From: Synechocystis sp. PCC 7338
GTDB taxonomy: Bacteria > Cyanobacteriota > Cyanobacteriia > Cyanobacteriales > Microcystaceae
Length of the DNA: 64,000 nucleotides
Reading direction: 5' to 3'
Assembly (NCBI RefSeq): GCF_018282115.1
Contig: NZ_CP054306.1
Coordinates: 2,713,488-2,777,487, forward strand
Shown here piece by piece: positions 28,991 to 38,356 of the stretch (its first letter is position 1; each line of letters begins with the position of its first letter). The notes under the pieces are model-generated. The model did no database searches. It was given only the letters and a program-made list of their open reading frames with translations, and was not told the DNA's origin. The translations under genes and the position numbers were made by a program.

Positions 28991-30082
28991 CTAATCGAGG
29001 GTTTTACATTGGGCTTGGAAACGCAACAAATGGTCACATAAAACCAAAGCGGCCATAGCTTCCACCATGGGGACGGCTCGGGGTAATACACAGGGATCAT
29101 GGCGGCCTTTTGCGGCTAAAGTCGTTTCTTCCCCCGTATTGCTGACGGTTTTTTGCTCCTGGCCAATGGTGGCGGTGGGCTTAAATGCTATGCGCATAAT
29201 GATCGGTTCGCCGTTGCTAATGCCCCCCTGAACTCCCCCGGAACGGTTGGTACGGGTACGCCATTGCCCAGCTTCGTCTAAATAATATTCATCGTTGTGT
29301 TGACTGCCGGTGAGTAAAGTCCCCGCAAAACCAGAGCCAAACTCAAAACCCTTGGTGGCGGGTAGGGACATCATCGCCTTCGCTAAATCCGCCTCCAATT
29401 TATCAAAGACCGGTTCCCCTAAACCTTTGGGAGCATTGCGGATCAAGCATTCCACCACCCCACCAATGGAATCCTTTTGTCTTAGTACTTGATCAATCCT
29501 TTCGATCATCATCTCCGCCGTTTTACCGTCGGGACACCGGACAATATTACTTTCCACCTGTTCCAAGGTGACGGTTGCCGGATCTACGGATGCTTCAATA
29601 TCCTGAATACTTTTCACGTAGGCGACAATTTCCACCCCGTTAAACTGGGCGAGGATCTTTTTGGCGATCGCCCCGGCGGCCACCCGGCCAATGGTTTCTC
29701 TGGCGGAAGACCGACCGCCCCCCTGCCAATTGCGAATGCCATATTTTGCTTCATAGGTGGCATCGGCATGGGAGGGACGATATTTCACCGCCATTTCGTT
29801 GTAATCCTGGGAGCGGGCATCCTTGTTCCTCACCAAAATGGCGATCGGTGTGCCCAAGGTTTTGCCTTCAAACACCCCGGAGAGGATTTCACACTGGTCA
29901 GCTTCCTTGCGGGGAGTGGTGATTTTGCTCTGTCCTGGACGCCGTCGGTCTAAATCCACTTGAATTTCCTTGGGGGAAATTTCTAACCGGGGAGGGCAAC
30001 CATCGATGATCACTCCCACTCCACCCCCATGGGACTCCCCAAAGGTGGTAATGCGAAATAAACTGCCAAATGTGTTGCCCAT
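28991..30082 (-). CDS. aroC: Chorismate synthase
   Basis: AroC makes chorismate from EPSP, the last step of the shikimate pathway, using reduced FMN. From ATG at 30082 the 363-residue protein begins [20 protein letters not shown], the family signature. It also shows [39 protein letters not shown] and [18 protein letters not shown]. The frame extends to 30133, but the conserved start is 17 residues in. The GIY-YIG gene follows after 15 bases. Confidence 0.97.
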   Translation of the reverse strand: MGNTFGSLFRITTFGESHGGGVGVIIDGCPPRLEISPKEIQVDLDRRRPGQSKITTPRKEADQCEILSGVFEGKTLGTPIAILVRNKDARSQDYNEMAVKYRPSHADATYEAKYGIRNWQGGGRSSARETIGRVAAGAIAKKILAQFNGVEIVAYVKSIQDIEASVDPATVTLEQVESNIVRCPDGKTAEMMIERIDQVLRQKDSIGGVVECLIRNAPKGLGEPVFDKLEADLAKAMMSLPATKGFEFGSGFAGTLLTGSQHNDEYYLDEAGQWRTRTNRSGGVQGGISNGEPIIMRIAFKPTATIGQEQKTVSNTGEETTLAAKGRHDPCVLPRAVPMVEAMAALVLCDHLLRFQAQCKTLD

Positions 30083-30142
30083 AAAATATCCAATACTGAC
30101 TGACCGGTCTTTTATTTTAGGTATTTTTTGCAACTAGGCATA

Positions 30143-30177
30143 GACAAAAACAAACAGGCCAAGGAAAAACCCTGGCC
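30143..30177 (-). terminator. Intrinsic terminator after rplL
   Basis: On the minus strand GGCCAGGG (30177-30170) pairs with CCTTGGCC (30164-30157), one mismatch, over a 5-base TTTTT loop. The stem is followed by TGTTTGTTTTTG. It is about 105 bases after the rplL stop and would end the ribosomal protein message before aroC. Confidence 0.75.
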
Positions 30178-30282
30178 CGAGAAAAAGAGTGATTAGGTTA
30201 GCCCCTATCAATTCAATTTCTAATAGGAAAATGATCGACGGGTAAGCAATCAGCAAAATAGTTGGGCAAATATGCCAAACGA

Positions 30283-30669
30283 CTATTTAACAGCGGCTTT
30301 ACCACCAGCTTCTTCCAATTGTTTTTTGATGGCTTCAGCATCATCTTTGCCCGTAGCTTCTTTGATGGCTTTAGGAGTAGATTCCACCAATTCTTTGGCT
30401 TCTTTCAGACCCAAACCGGTGATGGTGCGGACAACTTTAAGCACAGCAATTTTCTTGTCGGCGGGTACTTCTTCGAGGATAACGTCGAATTCAGTTTTTT
30501 CTTCAGCGGCTTCAGCGGGAGCAGCAGCGGCGGCGGCCATAACCATGCCGCCAACAGGAGCAGCGGCGCTAACACCAAAAGCTTCTTCGATTTGTTTAAC
30601 TAACTCGGAAGCTTCCAACAAGGAAAGGCTTTTTAACTGTTCTAAAATTTGATCGGTTGCAGCGGACAT
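30283..30669 (-). CDS. rplL: 50S ribosomal protein L7/L12
   Basis: L12 forms the flexible stalk that recruits translation GTPases. The 128-residue protein has the dimerisation N-domain ([20 protein letters not shown]), an Ala-rich hinge ([18 protein letters not shown]) and the C-domain with [20 protein letters not shown] and [20 protein letters not shown]. It is the last gene of the block, 89 bases after rplJ, and a terminator follows. Confidence 0.98.
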   Translation of the reverse strand: MSAATDQILEQLKSLSLLEASELVKQIEEAFGVSAAAPVGGMVMAAAAAAPAEAAEEKTEFDVILEEVPADKKIAVLKVVRTITGLGLKEAKELVESTPKAIKEATGKDDAEAIKKQLEEAGGKAAVK

Positions 30670-30758
30670 AGAAATGACTCCTATAGAATAAGTAGGTTAA
30701 ATCTAACTAGACAAACCCAAAGCAAATGGTTTTGGGACAAGTAGGGCAAAAAACAACC

Positions 30759-31280
30759 CTATTCTTTGTCCACATGGGCTTGGAGACCACGGGCCACGGA
30801 AGCCGGAACTTCTTTGATGCCCAGGGCAATCTTGGTAGCCAGGGCGTTGATGGCTCCGGCGATTTGACCCATGAGTTGCTCTTTGGAGGGCAGATCACCG
30901 ATCGCCTCCACGTCAGCTTGGGACAGGCTTTTTCCTTCCAGTACCCCCCCTTTGAGTTGGGTTTTTTTGGTATCTTTCTGGAATTTTTTGTACGCCTTGA
31001 TGGCTCCACCCAGGTCATCCTTGAGCACCACAATTGCGGTAGTTCCCGTCAGGAATTCCTCCATGGGGGACCAGGCTTCTTGCCCAGCCAAAGCCCGACG
31101 GACTAAGGTATTTTTGGCGATTTTACAGGTTCCACCCAGGGGGCGGAGTCGGTTCCGTAAATCGGTAATTTCGGCAACGGTTAATCCCTGATAATCAATG
31201 ACCATAGTCATCTGAGCGTCCTGGAATAATTCCTGAACTTCGGTGATTACCGTCGCTTTATTTTCTCTCGTTCTTCCCAT
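30759..31280 (-). CDS. rplJ: 50S ribosomal protein L10
   Basis: L10 anchors the L12 dimers to the ribosome and represses its own operon. From ATG at 31280 it has 173 residues: MGRTRENKATVITEVQELFQ, MVIDYQGLTVAEITDLRNRL, CKIAKNTLVRRAL, and a C-terminal helix that holds L12. A strong AAGGAGGTG lies 7-16 bases upstream and fixes this start over the longer open frame to 31313. Confidence 0.97.
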   Translation of the reverse strand: MGRTRENKATVITEVQELFQDAQMTMVIDYQGLTVAEITDLRNRLRPLGGTCKIAKNTLVRRALAGQEAWSPMEEFLTGTTAIVVLKDDLGGAIKAYKKFQKDTKKTQLKGGVLEGKSLSQADVEAIGDLPSKEQLMGQIAGAINALATKIALGIKEVPASVARGLQAHVDKE

Positions 31281-31522
31281 TCGGGTTTCACCTCCTTGGG
31301 GTTGGGATAGCAAGCATTAAACACACAATAAAAATGCCCCTTGGCGATCGCCGGGGCTGAAGCAGAGGATCAAAAGCCAGCGGAAAAAATTCCCCCAGAC
31401 TTAAATCTTGATTCAGGCTTCAACCTCGGCAGGTTAATTAAGCAACCCTAATTGCTCCTGCGGTCTTTGGCATAGCCAGTTAAGTGAATAGTGGCTAGAA
31501 ATGACTCGGAAATTGTCGTCGC
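31281..31522 (-). promoter_or_regulatory. Leader between rplA and rplJ, candidate L10 autoregulatory site
   Basis: The 242-base gap upstream of rplJ holds no gene. In many bacteria this position carries the folded leader bound by L10(L12) to repress rplJL translation. GC-rich segments such as CCCCTTGGCGATCGCCGGGG (31336-31355) can form a stem. I infer the role from position only; I did not fold the RNA. Confidence 0.35.
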
Positions 31523-32239
31523 TTAGTTATCCTCAAACTTCAGATCGCGTAAAGCACTAACGTCTACGGGGATGGAAGGACCCATGGAACTGGACACAAA
31601 CACTGTGCGCCAGAAACGCCCCTTAGCCCCCGAAGGACGATTGCGGTCAATGGTCTCTTGCAGCGCTTTTAAATTCGCCAACAGATCATCGGCAGAAAAA
31701 GAGGCCTTTCCAAACATAACATGAACGATGCCCGTGCGATCAGCTCGGAACTCTAATTTTCCTGCTTTAAATTCATTAACCGCCGCTGTCACGTCCGCCG
31801 TCACCGTTCCCCCCTTGGGAGAAGGCATCAGGCCCCGGGGCCCTAATTGTTTACCCAACCGGGCAATTTTAGGCATCATATCAGGGGTGGCAATGAGCAC
31901 GTCAAAGTCCATCATGCCCTTTTGAATTTCTTCAATCAATTCCTCGGAACCGGCAATATCGGCCCCGGCATCGGTGGCTTCCTTGACCTTTTCCCCCCGG
32001 GCCAGGACTGCTACCCGTACTGTCTGTCCCGTACCCTTAGGCAGAGAAACGGTGGTCCGAATTTGTTGGTCACTGTATTTGGGGTCAATGCCCAGGCGGA
32101 TGTGGGCTTCCGCAGTTTCGTCAAATTTAGCAGTGGCGGTTTCCTTCAGCAATTCCATAGCCTCCAGGGGACCATAGAGTTTGCTGTCATCTACCTTGGC
32201 GATCGCCGCCTGCATGCGTTTTGAAAGCTTTTTAGTCAT
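31523..32239 (-). CDS. rplA: 50S ribosomal protein L1
   Basis: L1 forms the mobile stalk near the ribosomal E site. From ATG at 32239 the protein has 238 residues: [40 protein letters not shown], the signature [20 protein letters not shown] near residue 123, and [19 protein letters not shown]. The open frame to 32323 overlaps the gap after rplK and lacks family similarity at its start. Confidence 0.97.
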   Translation of the reverse strand: MTKKLSKRMQAAIAKVDDSKLYGPLEAMELLKETATAKFDETAEAHIRLGIDPKYSDQQIRTTVSLPKGTGQTVRVAVLARGEKVKEATDAGADIAGSEELIEEIQKGMMDFDVLIATPDMMPKIARLGKQLGPRGLMPSPKGGTVTADVTAAVNEFKAGKLEFRADRTGIVHVMFGKASFSADDLLANLKALQETIDRNRPSGAKGRFWRTVFVSSSMGPSIPVDVSALRDLKFEDN

Positions 32240-32337
32240 GAATTTGGTAACTCCTTGGGTACTGGCGAAGTAGGGAACTTCTCCCCGAAATAAATGAAAA
32301 CTTAACAGGCTTAATAGGCTCAAGCCGTAAACTGTTC

Positions 32338-32763
32338 TTAGCTGTTGACGGTAATACCCATGTTGCGGGCGGTGCCTTCAATAATATTCATGGCCGCATC
32401 AATGTCATTGGCATTGAGGTCAGGCAATTTGGTTTGGGCGATTTCCCGTAGTTGCTCCCGGGTAATGGAAGCCACTTTGGTTTTATTCGGTTCACTAGAG
32501 CCTTTTTCCACCCCAGCGGCTTTGCGGATTAACACCGAAGCAGGGGGAGTTTTAAGAATAAAAGTGAAACTACGGTCTTCAAACACCGAAATTTCCACAG
32601 GAATAATCATTCCGGGTTTGTCGGCAGTTTTGGCATTGTACTCTTTGCAAAATGCCATGATGTTAACCCCATGTTGACCCAGGGCAGGGCCGACGGGGGG
32701 CGCGGGGTTAGCCTTGCCAGCGGGCAGGGCCAGTTTAATCAGAGCGACGACTTTCTTGGCCAT
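32338..32763 (-). CDS. rplK: 50S ribosomal protein L11
   Basis: L11 forms the GTPase-associated centre with 23S rRNA. The 141-residue protein begins [20 protein letters not shown], then [45 protein letters not shown], and ends in [20 protein letters not shown]. The order nusG-rplK-rplA-rplJ-rplL is the common bacterial one. Confidence 0.98.
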   Translation of the reverse strand: MAKKVVALIKLALPAGKANPAPPVGPALGQHGVNIMAFCKEYNAKTADKPGMIIPVEISVFEDRSFTFILKTPPASVLIRKAAGVEKGSSEPNKTKVASITREQLREIAQTKLPDLNANDIDAAMNIIEGTARNMGITVNS

Positions 32764-32864
32764 TGCTTATGTATGTCTAAGTTAATGTGATTAGGATGTG
32801 AATTGACGACAATCAAACCAGCCATGGGGAGCAGGAATTCATTTCCCATTCCCCACTAAAAGGT

Positions 32865-33482
32865 TTAATTCTGTTTTTCCACTTGGGTAAATTCCAATTC
32901 CACCGGGGTTTCCCGACCGAAAATGGACAGTAAGGCTTTTAGCTTACTTCTTTCTGGACTGACTTCAATCACGTCCCCTTCAAAATCTTTAAAGGGGCCG
33001 GAGAGCACCATGATGTGATCACCGATTTCCATATCGATTTTCACCACCGGTTCCTGCTCATCCACATGACGGAAGATCCGTTCCACTTCCCCATGGCTGA
33101 GGGGCATGGGCAAAACGTGGCCCCGCCCCCGACCATAGTGACGTTTTTGCTCGGAACCGACGAAGTTGATCACATGGGGGGTGTTTTTCACCACCTGCCA
33201 AGCGTCATCGTCCATAATCATGCGGATGAGCACGTAGCCAGGGAAAATTTTCTCTTCCCCCTGCACCCGGGCCCCGTCTTTACGGATTTTCACAATGGGA
33301 GTTTTGGGAATTTCCACCTGGAGAATGCGATCGGCCACGTCCAAGGTGTGAATCCTTTGCTCAAGGTTTAGCTTGACCCGCTTTTCACAACCAGAGGCTA
33401 CTTGTACGGCAAACCAATGGCCTTCGGAGGGGGATTTTTTGTTTTGTTCCGCGACCGGAGACTGATCGTCAGTGAAGCTCAT
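32865..33482 (-). CDS. nusG: Transcription termination/antitermination factor NusG
   Basis: NusG binds RNA polymerase and links it to ribosomes or Rho. The 205-residue protein has an NGN domain (WFAVQVASGCEKRVKLNLEQ near residue 22; KIFPGYVLIRMIMDDDAWQ near 78) and a C-terminal KOW domain (GDHIMVLSGPFKDFEGDVIEV near residue 152). The N-terminal 20 residues form a polar extension typical of cyanobacteria. The gap of 292 bases to secE is long for this pair, so nusG may have its own promoter. Confidence 0.96.
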   Translation of the reverse strand: MSFTDDQSPVAEQNKKSPSEGHWFAVQVASGCEKRVKLNLEQRIHTLDVADRILQVEIPKTPIVKIRKDGARVQGEEKIFPGYVLIRMIMDDDAWQVVKNTPHVINFVGSEQKRHYGRGRGHVLPMPLSHGEVERIFRHVDEQEPVVKIDMEIGDHIMVLSGPFKDFEGDVIEVSPERSKLKALLSIFGRETPVELEFTQVEKQN

Positions 33483-33774
33483 GACAACAACATGTACAGG
33501 GAGTATTTACGGTGGGCATTAGCTCCAATCCCGACTCAGATTGGAGTCAGATTAGGTAAGTTTAAGGTTTAAATTTTTTGACTTAGCAAATGGAGAACTT
33601 TTAGAACTTAAATTAGGATGGCAAGAATATTAAGGATTTGTCGAAAAGCTGAATGATATTGAATTTGGCTGAAAAACTAACCGGACAGTGGAAGAAAAGT
33701 TCCTTTCCCGGCCAATACCTGCAAGAAAGTTGGTGCAAATTTCAATAAGAATTGTTGGCCTTTTCTCGCCAGCC
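33483..33774 (-). other. Long secE-nusG gap
   Basis: I see no gene in these 292 bases. secE and nusG are usually almost adjacent. The AT-rich stretch may be a separate nusG promoter or leader, but no convincing -35/-10 pair or hairpin stands out. Confidence 0.4.
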
Positions 33775-34020
33775 TCAACCAAAAAGAAAAGGTTGCTTGG
33801 TAATCCAGCCGAAGATCTGGTCAACAAAGTAAATGACCGTTGACACCAAAATAACCATCAGAATCACAGCCACGGATTCACTGATTAGTTGTTGACGGGA
33901 AGGCCAAACCACTTTTGCCAACTCATCTTTGGTGGCCGTAATGAAGTTGCTCCGGGCCTGGGCACTGTCCACGGAGTTATCTTCGGTACTGTCGGTTCTG
34001 ACCGCTTCCTTCTTAACCAC
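33775..34020 (-). CDS. secE: Preprotein translocase subunit SecE
   Basis: SecE clamps the SecY channel in the plasma and thylakoid membranes. The 81-residue protein is the short single-helix type: an N-terminal polar stretch, the conserved amphipathic segment ITATKDELAKVVWPSRQQLI (residues 27-46), then one membrane helix (AVILMVILVSTVIYFVDQIF). The position between tRNA-Trp and nusG fits. Confidence 0.95.
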   Translation of the reverse strand: MVKKEAVRTDSTEDNSVDSAQARSNFITATKDELAKVVWPSRQQLISESVAVILMVILVSTVIYFVDQIFGWITKQPFLFG

Positions 34021-34131
34021 AGGTTTTTCTTGCCTCCCAAATCATTGTAACTAATGAGAAAATCCGGAATATCACCAAACGCAAAGTTGAACAGTTGCGG
34101 GACAATCGTTAGCGAGGTAATTGGTGGTCAA

Positions 34132-34204
34132 CGCGCCCTGGAGGACTTGAACCCCCGACATCAGGTTTTGGAGACCTGCGTTCTACCAACTGAACTAAGG
34201 ACGC
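34132..34204 (-). tRNA. trnW: tRNA-Trp (CCA)
   Basis: Read on the minus strand, the 73-base gene starts GCGTCCT and pairs with AGGGCGC at the 3' end (7-bp acceptor with one G-T pair), discriminator G. The D arm (TTCAGTTGGTAGAA), the anticodon arm CAGGT-CTCCAAA-ACCTG with anticodon CCA, and the T arm GGGGG-TTCAAGT-CCTCC are all intact. CCA is not encoded. Placement directly before secE is the arrangement I know from other cyanobacteria. Confidence 0.95.
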
Positions 34205-34320
34205 ATAGTCTGGGCTGAGGTTAGCCCCAGAGTCTGCACTCTCGCACCATCATACCCTAATTTGTTGCCAATTCCCATCGAGGGCGATCGCCATGGTGTT
34301 GGAGATCACAGTTTTGCGGA

Positions 34321-34689
34321 CTACAGGGCCCGGTCAAACCGTTGCTTAATGCGGGTAGCTTTACCAACCCGATCCCGGAGATAGTAAAGTTTGGCCCGAC
34401 GGACTTTACCGCGACGCAACACTTTGATACTGGCAACTCGGGGGGAATGGAGCAGGAAAACCCTTTCCACACCAACACCTTGGAAAATTTTACGAACGGT
34501 AATGGTTTCGCTGATGCCGCCGTTACGCTTGGCAATGACGGTGCCTTCGTAGGGTTGGATCCGCTCTTTACCACCTTCGACAATCTTGACCCCAACCTTG
34601 ATGGTGTCACCGACATGGATGGTAGGCAGGTCTTCTTTGAGAAACTCTGCCTCGATGGAATTGATTATGGCTTGGGCGTTCATGGTCAT
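34321..34689 (-). CDS. rplS: 50S ribosomal protein L19
   Basis: L19 sits at the interface of the two ribosomal subunits. The 122-residue protein includes [60 protein letters not shown] and the basic C-terminal [23 protein letters not shown] at 34689 or 34683 are both possible starts and differ by two residues. It opens the minus-strand series that continues with tRNA-Trp and secE. Confidence 0.97.
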   Translation of the reverse strand: MTMNAQAIINSIEAEFLKEDLPTIHVGDTIKVGVKIVEGGKERIQPYEGTVIAKRNGGISETITVRKIFQGVGVERVFLLHSPRVASIKVLRRGKVRRAKLYYLRDRVGKATRIKQRFDRAL

Positions 34690-34824
34690 AGTAAAAACTC
34701 ACAATTTCTCATCATAACTGATTTACTCTCTTTTGCAAAAGTTGCTTTTTCCCTACTTCCCCCGCTGTTGTGCCCGGGCTATTGGCCGCTAGAATGCAGT
34801 TGCTCGATCCTAATTGAAAAGCTG

Positions 34825-35217
34825 ATGACCACCATTACCTCCCAGGCGATCGCCCGTTACCGAGACCAACTTGCCCAATCTGTGGAGGCGATGCAGGCGC
34901 TGGATACCATCGAGGATTGTGAAGGTAATTTAGAAGATGCAGCTTTGACCCTGGGCATCCAGGTGGGGCAACAGCCCAATCGGAATGACTGGCTAGAAGG
35001 CTTGGCCAAAAGATGTCGGGTAGCCATTTGTGAGGGGGATTTTCCTGCGGCGCTGAAGGACAATAACATTAGTGCCGTGGTCAGTCACCTCAGCGAGCGC
35101 AAAGTCTGTCATCCCCTGTTGGCGCCCCTGGTGGTGGCCTACGTTTTGGAGCAAGGTATTGAGGATTTTTGTGCCCCTATCCATTTCAAGCTCAATTACG
35201 ATGGTGAAAACAGTTGA
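34825..35217 (+). CDS. Conserved cyanobacterial hypothetical protein
   Basis: From ATG at 34825 this is a 130-residue protein: TTITSQAIARYRDQLAQSVE, DTIEDCEGNLEDAALTLGI, NRNDWLEGLAKRCRVAICEG, and a C-terminal ALKDNNISAVVSHLSERKVC. It is largely helical and soluble, and I know no function for the family. The frame is open upstream to 34342, but that part is antisense to rplS and has no protein-like character. It overlaps the next gene by 4 bases, so the two are probably coupled. Confidence 0.7.
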   Translation: MTTITSQAIARYRDQLAQSVEAMQALDTIEDCEGNLEDAALTLGIQVGQQPNRNDWLEGLAKRCRVAICEGDFPAALKDNNISAVVSHLSERKVCHPLLAPLVVAYVLEQGIEDFCAPIHFKLNYDGENS

Positions 35218-36215
35218 TTGATGACATTCCCATTACCCAGGCCCAGAATGAGCAAGGGGCAAACCTAGGCATAGGCAACGCAAACCGATGGGATGGCCGC
35301 ATTGGCTGTCAGCGGGAATGGAGTTGGCGGGGTTGGCAAATCCGATACAGTTTTCGTCACCCTCCCGAGGCCACTGGTTTACCCCCCATGTTGCTCATCC
35401 ATGGCTTTGGCGCGGCGATCGAACATTGGCGTTATAACCTGTCGGTGTTTGCCCAGCACACCAGCGTTTATGCCATTGATTTACTGGGTTTTGGTGGTTC
35501 CCGCAAGGCCAACGAACGTTACAGTGCCTACTCCTGGGCCGAGCAAGTGGGGGATTTTTGTCGGGAAATAATTGGTTGTCCGACGGTACTAGTGGGAAAT
35601 TCCATTGGTTCCCTGGTGGCTTTGACCGTGGTGGCAGAAAATCCAGCCCTAGTGGCCGGATTAATTATGGCCAGTTTGCCCGATGTTTCCCTCCGTCAGC
35701 AGGCCGCTCCCCGTTTTTTCCGGCCTTGGATTGAAAAAATAGAAAATGCTTTTTCTCCCCCTTGGTTGCTCAATAGCCTATTCAAGTTTATTCGTCGTCC
35801 CCCGATTATTAGGCGTTGGGCTAGTTTGGCCTATGGTTTACGGCGGGAACAGCCTGATCCAGAGCAGTTTGAAGAAGAATTGGTACAGATTATTTGCTCT
35901 CCTCCCCAGGATTTGGGGGCTGAGGTTGCTTTTCAGCAATTATTTAGCTCTGTGCGCCAGCCCCACTTTGCGCCGTCAGTGAGGGATGTATTGCCTAGCC
36001 TAGATTTACCCATGTTGCTACTTTGGGGAGATGGTGATCGGTTCATTCCCTGGCGGTATGGGGAGCAATTTGCCCAGTTAAATGACAAAATCGAGTTTCA
36101 ACTTTGGCCAGGGGTCGGCCATTGTTTGCACGATGAGTGTCCGACCAAGTTCAACCAAACTTGCTTAGCATGGCTGGAGCGAAATTTTTCCACTGTCACC
36201 CCTAGAGCTGGATAA
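35214..36215 (+). CDS. Alpha/beta-fold hydrolase
   Basis: The 333-residue protein is a classical alpha/beta hydrolase. The oxyanion segment is LLIHGFGAAIEHWRYNL near residue 60. The nucleophile elbow is LVGNSIGSLVALTVV near residue 122 (Ser in GNSIG), the acid is in LLLWGDGDRFIPWRYG near residue 268, and the His is in GVGHCLHDECPTKF near residue 300. The start TTG at 35214 overlaps the preceding stop. The substrate is not predictable; similar cyanobacterial proteins (I recall slr1827) are annotated only as hydrolases. Confidence 0.85.
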   Translation: MIDDIPITQAQNEQGANLGIGNANRWDGRIGCQREWSWRGWQIRYSFRHPPEATGLPPMLLIHGFGAAIEHWRYNLSVFAQHTSVYAIDLLGFGGSRKANERYSAYSWAEQVGDFCREIIGCPTVLVGNSIGSLVALTVVAENPALVAGLIMASLPDVSLRQQAAPRFFRPWIEKIENAFSPPWLLNSLFKFIRRPPIIRRWASLAYGLRREQPDPEQFEEELVQIICSPPQDLGAEVAFQQLFSSVRQPHFAPSVRDVLPSLDLPMLLLWGDGDRFIPWRYGEQFAQLNDKIEFQLWPGVGHCLHDECPTKFNQTCLAWLERNFSTVTPRAG

Positions 36216-36271
36216 AGAGCAAAATCAAACAGGAGCAATGGCATAGGGCAGCTTGAATGATCCTGATGCGC

Positions 36272-37354
36272 CTAAAAGGTGTACCAGTCACGAATGGAGC
36301 TGGCAAAGTCTTCGTCGCTATTCTCTTCATCGCCATAGTTACCAAACTCGACAATGGAGGTCTGTTGAGCATCCATCTCCTCTCCACGACTTTTTTTGTT
36401 GCCAGATAAACCTTCTCCTGAATCAGTGCTATACTGTCCGCCCCGTTGATTTTTTTCAATTTGTCTTAGAATCTTGCGCACCACCGAGGCTAAATTTTTA
36501 GCGGTTATTTTTTCGTAGGCAATACCATAGACGTCCAGCACTTGTTCTAGTTCTAATAAAGCGGCATGGTAATCCCTCACGCCCCGACGAATTTTGCTAG
36601 AAAGTTCATCTAGACTAACTTTATCGTGGGCAACGCCGATGTTGCGGGCAAATTCTTCTAATTCCATCAGGATGGAGTGAGCTGTGCTGAAAGAATCGAT
36701 TTCATCTACCTGCAAGGGAGTAGATTTTTTTAAAGGATCCCGCATAATTGCCCCAATGCCCCTCAACACTGCGGTACGAATTTCCCCCCGCATTTGTTCA
36801 ACCCGTTGCATCTGAAAGGCTTTTCCTTCTTCACTGGCCACATACATGGGAGGCAGACGGTTCAGGGTGTAGCTAGCTACCTCGGCAATGCTGACAAATT
36901 TGGCGACGTTGACAGGCAATTTTTGCAGTTCTTTATAAATTTCATCCTTGACCACTACTTCGAGTAAATTAAGACAAGTTTTCTGCTGACGTCTTTTCTC
37001 CTCCTCTTTTTCATCCAATAGGTTTTCTAGTAATGATTGACTAATACTGTCGGAGGTAATGCCATAAATAGGAGCGATAATATCTAGTAAGTTCTTGGCG
37101 ATCGGCACGTAGGCCTGCTTCCGATTCAAGCTTTCAATCAAGTTATACATGTCCGACACCAGGCGCTTGATATCTGGTTGGACTTTCATTAAGTTCATTA
37201 GCAGCATGTAGGTAGAACAGCTACCCACTACCTTTGGGTCATTTTCCCAAACTTTATTGGTCAGACCGTAAATGATTTTCTTGAGCCTAATTCTTTCGCG
37301 GTTACTCTCAATTTTGTTGATAACATCGGGTAAGCATTCCGTGTTAAATTTCAT
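36272..37354 (-). CDS. ComFB-domain protein
   Basis: The 360-residue protein has no signal or membrane segment. Residues about 127-215 resemble the ComFB domain: LLEVVVKDEIYKELQKLPVN, EVASYTLNRLPPMYVASEEG and QRVEQMRGEIRTAVLRGIGA. ComFB domains have recently been described as receptors of cyclic di-nucleotides. The N-terminal 125 residues are helical and unfamiliar (NKIESNRERIRLKKIIYGLT). Residues 225-300 form a second helical region, and the tail is polar and acidic, ending DEDFASSIRDWYTF. No partner gene is adjacent. The domain call is by eye. Confidence 0.6.
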   Translation of the reverse strand: MKFNTECLPDVINKIESNRERIRLKKIIYGLTNKVWENDPKVVGSCSTYMLLMNLMKVQPDIKRLVSDMYNLIESLNRKQAYVPIAKNLLDIIAPIYGITSDSISQSLLENLLDEKEEEKRRQQKTCLNLLEVVVKDEIYKELQKLPVNVAKFVSIAEVASYTLNRLPPMYVASEEGKAFQMQRVEQMRGEIRTAVLRGIGAIMRDPLKKSTPLQVDEIDSFSTAHSILMELEEFARNIGVAHDKVSLDELSSKIRRGVRDYHAALLELEQVLDVYGIAYEKITAKNLASVVRKILRQIEKNQRGGQYSTDSGEGLSGNKKSRGEEMDAQQTSIVEFGNYGDEENSDEDFASSIRDWYTF

Positions 37355-37616
37355 GATAGTTAGCGAATGTTAGGGGAAGAATTATTGCTGACACAGACCA
37401 ATGGCGTCGATAGCGATTGGGGTAGGGTATGCGGGTATGTGAACCATTTTTGATGATTGTGCTGACCGCCAATAATAGATATAATAACAGCCCTACACCG
37501 ACACCATAGTCTGGGGGTAATGGTTCTGATATATCTCCTAAAATCGCGACTGGGAGATGAATGGGTAGCAATCACCAAAAAAGTTCATTTCAACTAAATC
37601 AAGGCAGCTTGACTAG

Positions 37617-38312
37617 TTAATTGGAACTAGCGATAGGCTCCCCTAGCTGTTGGGCAAGGAGATAACGGCATTCTTCCACCGATCGCCTCTGGGCTAGGGC
37701 TTGTTGCAACTGACCATGGGCTTGGCGATGTTGTTCCAGTAAGTTTTTGGCCTGGAGAAAAGCCCAACTTTCCTTTTGGTTTAGTTTAATTTCCGGCAGT
37801 CCTGCCCGACGAAAGGCTTGGCGTAGCTGTTGGCGATCGCCGTTCCCCCCCTGGGCTTCACCGTAGATAATTTTTTCCGCGGCAATACCTGCCATCCAGA
37901 CCGTAGCCCAACGTTCCAGAGCTTGGGGACGGAGGTGCCAATCCCGACACTGATTTTCTAGATTAGTCGTATCGAATTGGACACCCGCCATCCCGCCAGA
38001 CCCCTGGCGCAGAACTTCCCAGGGACTAAGGCTGTAGTTAGTAATGGGAACCTGTAGGCAATGGGCCACTAGGAAATGCCCCGCTTCATGGCACAGTATC
38101 CTCTCTTTTTCCGCTTTGGTTTGGAAGAGACCGACAAAAAAATCTGTCCCCCTTCCCTGCCAACTGATTTGATCCGCTGTGATTATGCCCAAAATCCCCA
38201 GGGTTGCCACCGCAGGAATGGCCGGGGAAAGGTGGACTATCGGCCCCACCAGGGCAGACATCATCATCAAAAAAATGGCGATTGCCACCAGATTTAAACG
38301 ACTATCAGACAT
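37617..38312 (-). CDS. FtsH-like membrane metalloprotease without AAA domain (M41-type)
   Basis: The 231-residue protein has two N-terminal hydrophobic segments (LVAIAIFLMMMSALVGPIVH and AIPAVATLGILGIITADQIS), then a zinc-protease motif HEAGHFLVAHCL (HEAGH at residues 75-79) as in the FtsH peptidase domain. Later it has ERWATVWMAGIAAEKIIYGE, which corresponds to the conserved AGRAAE...YGE stretch of M41. The AAA ATPase module of FtsH is absent. I recall similar stand-alone proteins (sll1738) in cyanobacteria and chloroplasts. Without an ATPase it may cut already unfolded or small membrane substrates, or act as an assembly factor. Confidence 0.85.
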   Translation of the reverse strand: MSDSRLNLVAIAIFLMMMSALVGPIVHLSPAIPAVATLGILGIITADQISWQGRGTDFFVGLFQTKAEKERILCHEAGHFLVAHCLQVPITNYSLSPWEVLRQGSGGMAGVQFDTTNLENQCRDWHLRPQALERWATVWMAGIAAEKIIYGEAQGGNGDRQQLRQAFRRAGLPEIKLNQKESWAFLQAKNLLEQHRQAHGQLQQALAQRRSVEECRYLLAQQLGEPIASSN

Positions 38313-38356
38313 GATCAGTAAAAATAGCTCAAGTTAAAATCGATTAGTTTGGCTAA

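Noticed and set aside
34342-34824. N-terminal extension of the hypothetical gene at 34825-35217
   Set aside because: This part is antisense to rplS and has no protein-like features; the first good ATG with family-like sequence is at 34825.
37344-37571. 75-codon frame with a hydrophobic stretch upstream of the ComFB gene
   Set aside because: Alternative frames are open as well, no ribosome-binding site is visible and no family is recognised. It may be chance in an AT-rich promoter region.
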